DNA of 64,000 bases from Isoetes taiwanensis (Eukaryota > Streptophyta > Lycopodiopsida > Isoetales > Isoetaceae), in contig JAJEKV010000041.1 of NCBI GenBank assembly GCA_021234155.1, positions 488,835 through 552,834 on the forward strand, read 5' to 3'. How positions within the stretch are numbered: position 1 is the stretch's first letter; each line of letters begins with the position of its first letter. This document shows, piece after piece, positions 58,871-64,000 of this stretch. The translations under genes were made by a program, and so were the position numbers. Under the pieces are notes generated by a model. That model saw nothing but the letters and a program-made list of their open reading frames with translations, had not been told where the DNA came from and ran no database searches.

Positions 58871-61800
58871 GTGAAAATGCTAGATTTCTATGGCAAGGAT
58901 GTAACTCCGGAGCAGGCAATGCGATGGTTCAACCAAATGAAATTATATTTTGCAGCCACGAAGAAGGGCGAGAATGCTCAACTTATGTATGCCACCCTGA
59001 AGCTGAAGGGACCGGCGGCTGCATGGTGGGATATTCACACCGAGAATGGTCAGAAGCTGCGTACTTGGAGGGAATTTTGTCATTTATTCCGACAAGAGTA
59101 TGCACCTCATTATGACCGGTAGCATGCGCTCATACAGCTGAAGGAGCTCACTCAGACAGGGTCACTGTGGGATTATGTGACAGAGCTCAGGGCGCTCTTT
59201 TCACGATTACCCGATATTACTGCAGGGATGCGCATGGATCATTTTATAAATGGTCTATGGGATGCTAGCATTCGCACGCATCTGCTGCAAGCTGAACCTG
59301 CTGATTTTGAGTTGGCTGTTGAGATGGCCAGGAAACTGGTGGGTAGGGAAGAATCCAAGAAGGCTCAGAATGTTGCTAATTGGAAGACAAAGAGGGCCGG
59401 AGGAAATTCCCAGGGATCTGCTCCTGCTAAGAAGCAGAAGAATGATCCGAAGGATAAGGATAAGGCCGCCGGGGGCAAGGCCAAGGATGGTGACGCCAAA
59501 ACGAATAAGCCTAAAGGGTGTTATCGTTGTGGGGCGGTCGGACATTTTGCCCGAGAATGCACAAAGCCTCGCAAGAAAGTTTTGGCCAGCACTGTAAAGG
59601 TAAATGATAAGCCGGAGGTAAAGGCGTTATCAGTTATCGCTCGAGAAGAGATGGTAAGCCCTACTCCACGCTCTTATGCAGATAAAGTTATCAGATTGCT
59701 AGGTAGAATTAATGGTAGAAACGTGGTTGTTTTGGTTGATTCTGGAAGCACTTATAACTTTATTTATGCAGATCTAGCACAAGATCTGGGGCTGGAATTG
59801 AACGAGGTGGCTCCGTACGTGATCGAGTCTGAGGCCGGGCCACAAACTCAGTATCACAATGAACAAGCACGGGGTGTTTGTTTGGAGTTGTTGGACAAGG
59901 AGTCCAAGGTTGTAACATCTATGTCCATAGATTTAGACATCGCTCAGTTGAAGCGATATGATGTCATTCTAGGCATGAAATGGTTACAGCAATTTGAGCC
60001 ACAGATTCTTTGGCCAACATATACCTTAGTTTTCAATTTACAGTCAAATGGAGTAGTTAGGGTTCAAGGTTTACCGCATGTAGAGCCTAGTAAGCTTATG
60101 ACAGCCACTCAGGCTAAAAAGGTTTTCAAAGTTAATACAAATGTTTTTTCTTTCATGTACTTGAGAAAAGATGATTTGATTGTCAAACCGTGTAACTCAT
60201 TGGTGGTTAAGACCGGGATAAACTCTGAGGTAGACCAAAGATTAATCGATCTTTTGCAGGCCTTTAAGGATGTTTTTCCGGAAGAGTTACCGGAGGGACC
60301 ACCACCCTCGCAGGGTGTCGAGCACGAAATTGAGCTTGAACCTGGGGTCAAGCCCATGGCACGTGCTCCCTACCGATTAAGTCCTCTAGAACTTGAAGAG
60401 GTTAAAAAGCAAGTGAGGGAATTGTTAAGCAAAGGTTTTGTACGACCAAGTAAATCACCTTTTGCGAGTCCCATTTTACTTGTTAAGAAAAAGGACGGTA
60501 CTATGCGGATGTGCATAGATTATCGGACGCTTAACAAGGCAACTGTAAAGGATAGATATCCTTTACCCTGGGTCGATGATATTCTGGATCATCTTGGGGG
60601 TGCCAAATGGTTTACCAAGATTGACCTCCATAGTGGATATCATCAGATTAGGATTCGGGAAGGGGACGAACCTAAGACTGCATTTAGAACTCATCAGGGA
60701 CATTATGAGTTCCTGGTTATGCCGTTTGGGCTCACAAATGCGCCCGCAACCTTTATGCGGCTAATGAATCAAGTGTTTTCTGAGCAGTTGGACAAGTTTG
60801 TCGAGGTCTTTTTCGATGATATTCTCATCTATTCGCAAACTGTTGAAGAACATTTCGCTCATTTGGAACACGTTCTTCGGGTTTTGCGGGACCACAAGCT
60901 CTTTGCTAAGATTTCCAAATGTGATTTCTTTAAGCAATGAGTGGCTTATTTGGGACATATCCTGTCTGGTGACGGTGTATCCCCAGATCCCGCTAAGGTA
61001 CAAGTGGTACAACAATGGCTTCCACCAGAAAACGTAACAGAGTTACGCAGTTTTCTCGGATTAGCCACATACTACCGTAAATTTGTACCTAAATTTTTTA
61101 AAGTTGTTGCTCCTCTCACCGATCTTTTGAAATAAGATCACGATTTTGTGTGGGGGAGAGAGCAGCAAGAGGCGTTTCGGCGCATTAAGGATTTGCTAGT
61201 AAGCAGTCCTGTGCTAAAAGTGCCCGATTTGAATCAGGCATTTGAGGTCTATACTGACGCTTGCGGGCAAGCAGTAGGTGTAGTATTGATGCAGCAGGAT
61301 CATGTAGTGGCTTATGAAAGTCGAAAACTAAGTCCTGCGGAAAGGAATTATGCAACTTATGAGCAAGAGTTGTTGGCTATTGTGCATGCGTTAAAGACGT
61401 GGAGGCACTACTTGCGTAGTGGGACGAGCCAAGAGCCGCGTAAGTTTATCGTCTATACCGACCATAAACTGCTAAGGTTCTTGCAAAGTCAAGCCGAAAT
61501 TAGCCCGAGACAGGCTAGGTGGCTGGATTTCCTCCATGAGTTCCATTTTTCCATTGAGCATACGTCGGGCAAAAATAACCCCGTTGCCGATGCATTATCA
61601 AGGGTTAAGCATATAAATACCTTGACGACTTTGGCAAGTGATCTTATACAAAAGATCAAGGATGCATATCCCGAGGATCAGCAAGATCCGGCATTGGTCA
61701 AGCTCGGGGAGCTGTGGACAGAGCAAGAGGGTTTGCATTTCTATAAGGGAAGGATTTATGTTCCTTCGAGTGGGGCCCTTAGGGAATCAATTCTACGTGA

Positions 61801-63059
61801 GCACCATGACACTCCACAAGCTGGGCATGGAGGTGAATGGAAGACGTATGAGTTGGTTAAAAGGTTCTATTACTGGCCAGAGTTGCAAAATCAAGTCAAG
61901 GACTTGGTAAGTCATTGCTTGTGTGTCAAACGGTGAAGGCGGATCATGGGAAAACTCTGGGATTGTTACAACCTCTCCCTATACCAAATGAACGCTGGGA
62001 AAGCGTGAGTATGGACTTCATAGTCGCACTACCTAGAACTGCTAGGCAACATACTCAGATTTTGGTAATAGTGGATCGGTTAACCAAGTATGCTAAGTTT
62101 ATAGCATTGAAAGGGGAGGCTACGGGGCATGACGTAGCAGTTGCCTATATGCAAAACATATTTCCAACTTTTGGACTTCCCTTGTCCATTGTAAGTGATC
62201 GAGACACTAAGTTCACGGGTCACTTCTGGAGAGATCTCATGAAGGGATTGAGAATCCGATTATACATGAGTAGTGGTAATCATCCACAAATGGATGGGCA
62301 AACTGAGCATATAAACATGATCTTGGAGGACATGTTGCGAAGTTTTGTCCATGAGAAGCAGTCTAGATGGGAAGATTATCTACCCTACCTAGAGTTTGCT
62401 TATAATAATAGCCATCACACGGGAATTCGGATGACTCCCTTTGTGGCTATGATGGGCCGGAACCCAAGGACTTATTCTGGGATGCATAAGTACCTTAGAA
62501 CCAAAGTTGCAGTACACATGCTGCACGATATTGATGCAATCCTGCGGCAGTGCAAGCAAGCATTGCGAAAGCTCAAGATAGGGCACAAACGTCTGCTAAT
62601 CAGCATAGACGAGATATTTCTTATGCGGAAGGTGATTACGTTTTCTTACGGGTCGTTTATCCTTCGTCATTAAGAATGAACACATTGTGGCCTTTAACCA
62701 AAGGTCGAGTGCCTAAACTTACTCCGCGGTATGCTGGGCCTTTTAGGATTACTAAAAGGATCGGGGAAACAACGTACGAGTTGAACTTACCACAGGAAGT
62801 AGGGATCCATCCTGTGTTTCATGTAAGTCAGCTGAAGAGGGCTATACTGGATACCGCTAACGTGGTTAGTCCGCAAAGTATACCGATCGTCTTAAACTCC
62901 TCTGTAACGCCAGAACATCTTTTAGATAAAAGAGTTCGGCAGCTGCGCAATAGGGATGTGGTAGAACATCCGTTCGATTGGCGGGACCGGTCTCACGAGG
63001 ATGCCACAGAGACAGAGGAATTTGTGCAGCAGTTCCCTCATCTAAAGGATCAACCTTGA
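58871..63059 (+). pseudogene. disrupted gag-pol polyprotein, chromovirus-type Ty3/Gypsy
   Basis: Domains in order: gag (58,871 to about 59,340), CCHC knuckle [14 protein letters not shown] (59,519-59,560), aspartic protease VLVDSGST (about 59,733), reverse transcriptase with FFDDILIYS at about 60,810, RNase H (about 61,230-61,600) and an HHCC zinc site. The integrase has its D-D-E residues at about 62,010, 62,200 and 62,320. A degenerate chromodomain-like tail (PEHLLDKRV; EDATE) ends at 63,057. In-frame stops lie at 59,120 (TAG), 60,938 (TGA) and 61,133 (TAA). Frame changes lie at about 61,915-61,935 and about 62,550-62,580. With these breaks it cannot make a full polyprotein. The rest reads cleanly, so inactivation looks fairly recent. 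Gypsy clade placement rests on domain order only. Confidence 0.9.
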
Positions 63060-63070
63060 GGGCAAGGTCC

Positions 63071-63087
63071 AAAAAAAGGGGGAGGAA
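63071..63087 (+). other. polypurine tract
   Basis: AAAAAAAGGGGGAGGAA directly precedes the 3' LTR TGTTAC. It is the expected plus-strand primer site of an LTR retrotransposon. Confidence 0.85.
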
Positions 63088-64000
63088 TGTTACAGGTGCT
63101 CCCAAGGGCATAGCCGGAATCGGGCCCTTGACGGACGTCCATGAGCATGGGGGTACTATTGGTCGCGATTGCCGGGCAGTTGTGATTCAATGGGGCCGTG
63201 TTGGTATGTCGGTCTGGTGGCCCGATCTGGGGTAAATGGAATTAATGGCTAGCGGCGGGCAATGGTCTGCTAGGGGGCGCTAATATTATTAATATTAGCG
63301 CGGCAAGAGCTAGCAGGGATTGATCGGGGCAGAAAACCCGTAAACTTACATGGTTAACATTAGTTGTTAATGTTAATGTAAGGCCCTAGGGGACTTAAAT
63401 ATAAGTTTGAAAGTGAGCTATGGTTTTTAATGAAACATTAAAAGACACGTGGTGTTAATTGGGTCGATGGAACTTAAGCCTATTATGAAATCGAAGGAGC
63501 AGAATCGTGGAACAGGTCCGGGCTGCCAGGTCTCTAACAGGAGCTCCAGTGCATGAAATTGGGTCGAACAAGGGCCTGATCTGGCTGGATTCAAGCATGC
63601 AGAACTGCCTGTGAAGTCAAAGATGAGTTCTATAAAGCCCAGAGATGGAATTCGAGCAGCACAGATGAACCGGGTTCTTGAGACTAGAAGCCGATTCTGC
63701 CTTAACCAGTTGTTGTAGAATTCATAGATCAGGCTATAGGGTCGGAATTGGATTCCGAAACTGATGGTAGGGCTTTGAGGGCAGTCTGCTACTGTCAATA
63801 GCCGGATTAAGTCAGACCCATAGGGTCGGGTTGCAGCCAAGAGCTGTGTAAATGATCATAGGAGCAGTTTGATTCTGTCAAAGGTCGATCTGGGTGAAGC
63901 CTCTGGTAGGTGCTGACCTCAGAGGGATTTCTTGAAGGAATCCGGGCTTGTGTTGGTGTTTTCTTAGCAGCCGACATGACTAGCGTGGGGGATCCGAGAT
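63088..64000 (+). repeat. 3' LTR of Ty3/Gypsy element, cut by window end
   Basis: Begins TGTTACAGGTGCTCCCAAGG and follows the 5' LTR with scattered substitutions and several indels. One block near 63,203-63,230 differs strongly from the 5' copy. The end and target duplication are outside the window. Confidence 0.85.

Noticed and set aside
59250-59597. Alternative-frame ORFs over gag-pol
   Set aside because: Shadows of the domain-bearing frame, which carries the zinc knuckle and protease.

Overview
The window is nuclear DNA from a land plant: spliced genes with GT-AG introns, AT-rich spacers, and several layers of plant transposons. There is no operon structure and nothing bacterial. The best clue to the lineage is a complete gene for radial spoke head protein 1 (RSPH1), a 9+2 axoneme part. 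Flowering plants and conifers lack this protein, so the source probably makes swimming sperm (fern, lycophyte, bryophyte, cycad or Ginkgo). A fern-like genome is my guess, but I cannot fix the species.

Layout. 1-3 kb: intact four-exon RSPH1 gene (+). 3.5-9.2 kb: gene-free, dense in local tandem duplications. It holds a 1.07-kb insert between 17-bp direct repeats, a 242-bp inverted-repeat element and a near-perfect 40-bp-arm hairpin. 11.4-12.2 kb: broken copy of the complex I 75-kDa subunit gene (NDUFS1). 13.6-14.2 kb: retroposon debris. 19.5-19.9 kb: the last exons of an SR45a/Tra2-like splicing factor, with no RRM found. 23.4-24.5 kb: duplicated block. 25.0-25.3 kb: tRNA-derived SINE. 26.5-29.4 kb: CACTA-like end with a TAGTC array, then a decayed hAT transposase (-). 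30.4-32.3 kb: unidentified exon-like blocks (-). 33.55-33.95 kb: second TAGTCA array. 35.4-35.7 kb: B3-domain fragment. 36.8-41.0 kb: dead LINE (-). 41.2-42.0 kb: kinesin-5 motor fragment (-). 42.3-44.95 kb: intact eight-exon mitochondrial cardiolipin synthase (-).

46.9-64 kb is nested transposon territory, all but the last element on the minus strand. A pogo-like transposase lies in two parts (DDE part near 48 kb, HTH part near 53.3 kb). A 1.1-kb pyrimidine tract, a repeat array and a SINE lie between the parts. A CACTA element starts at 53,553, and its TNP2 gene is interrupted at 57,231 by a chromovirus-type Ty3/Gypsy element that runs off the window in its 3' LTR.

Only RSPH1 and cardiolipin synthase look like working genes. 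They are unrelated in function: sperm flagellum versus inner mitochondrial membrane lipid. The rest is relics of host genes and mobile elements. Exon limits were set by hand from splice consensus, reading phase and family similarity; no alignment or database search was run.
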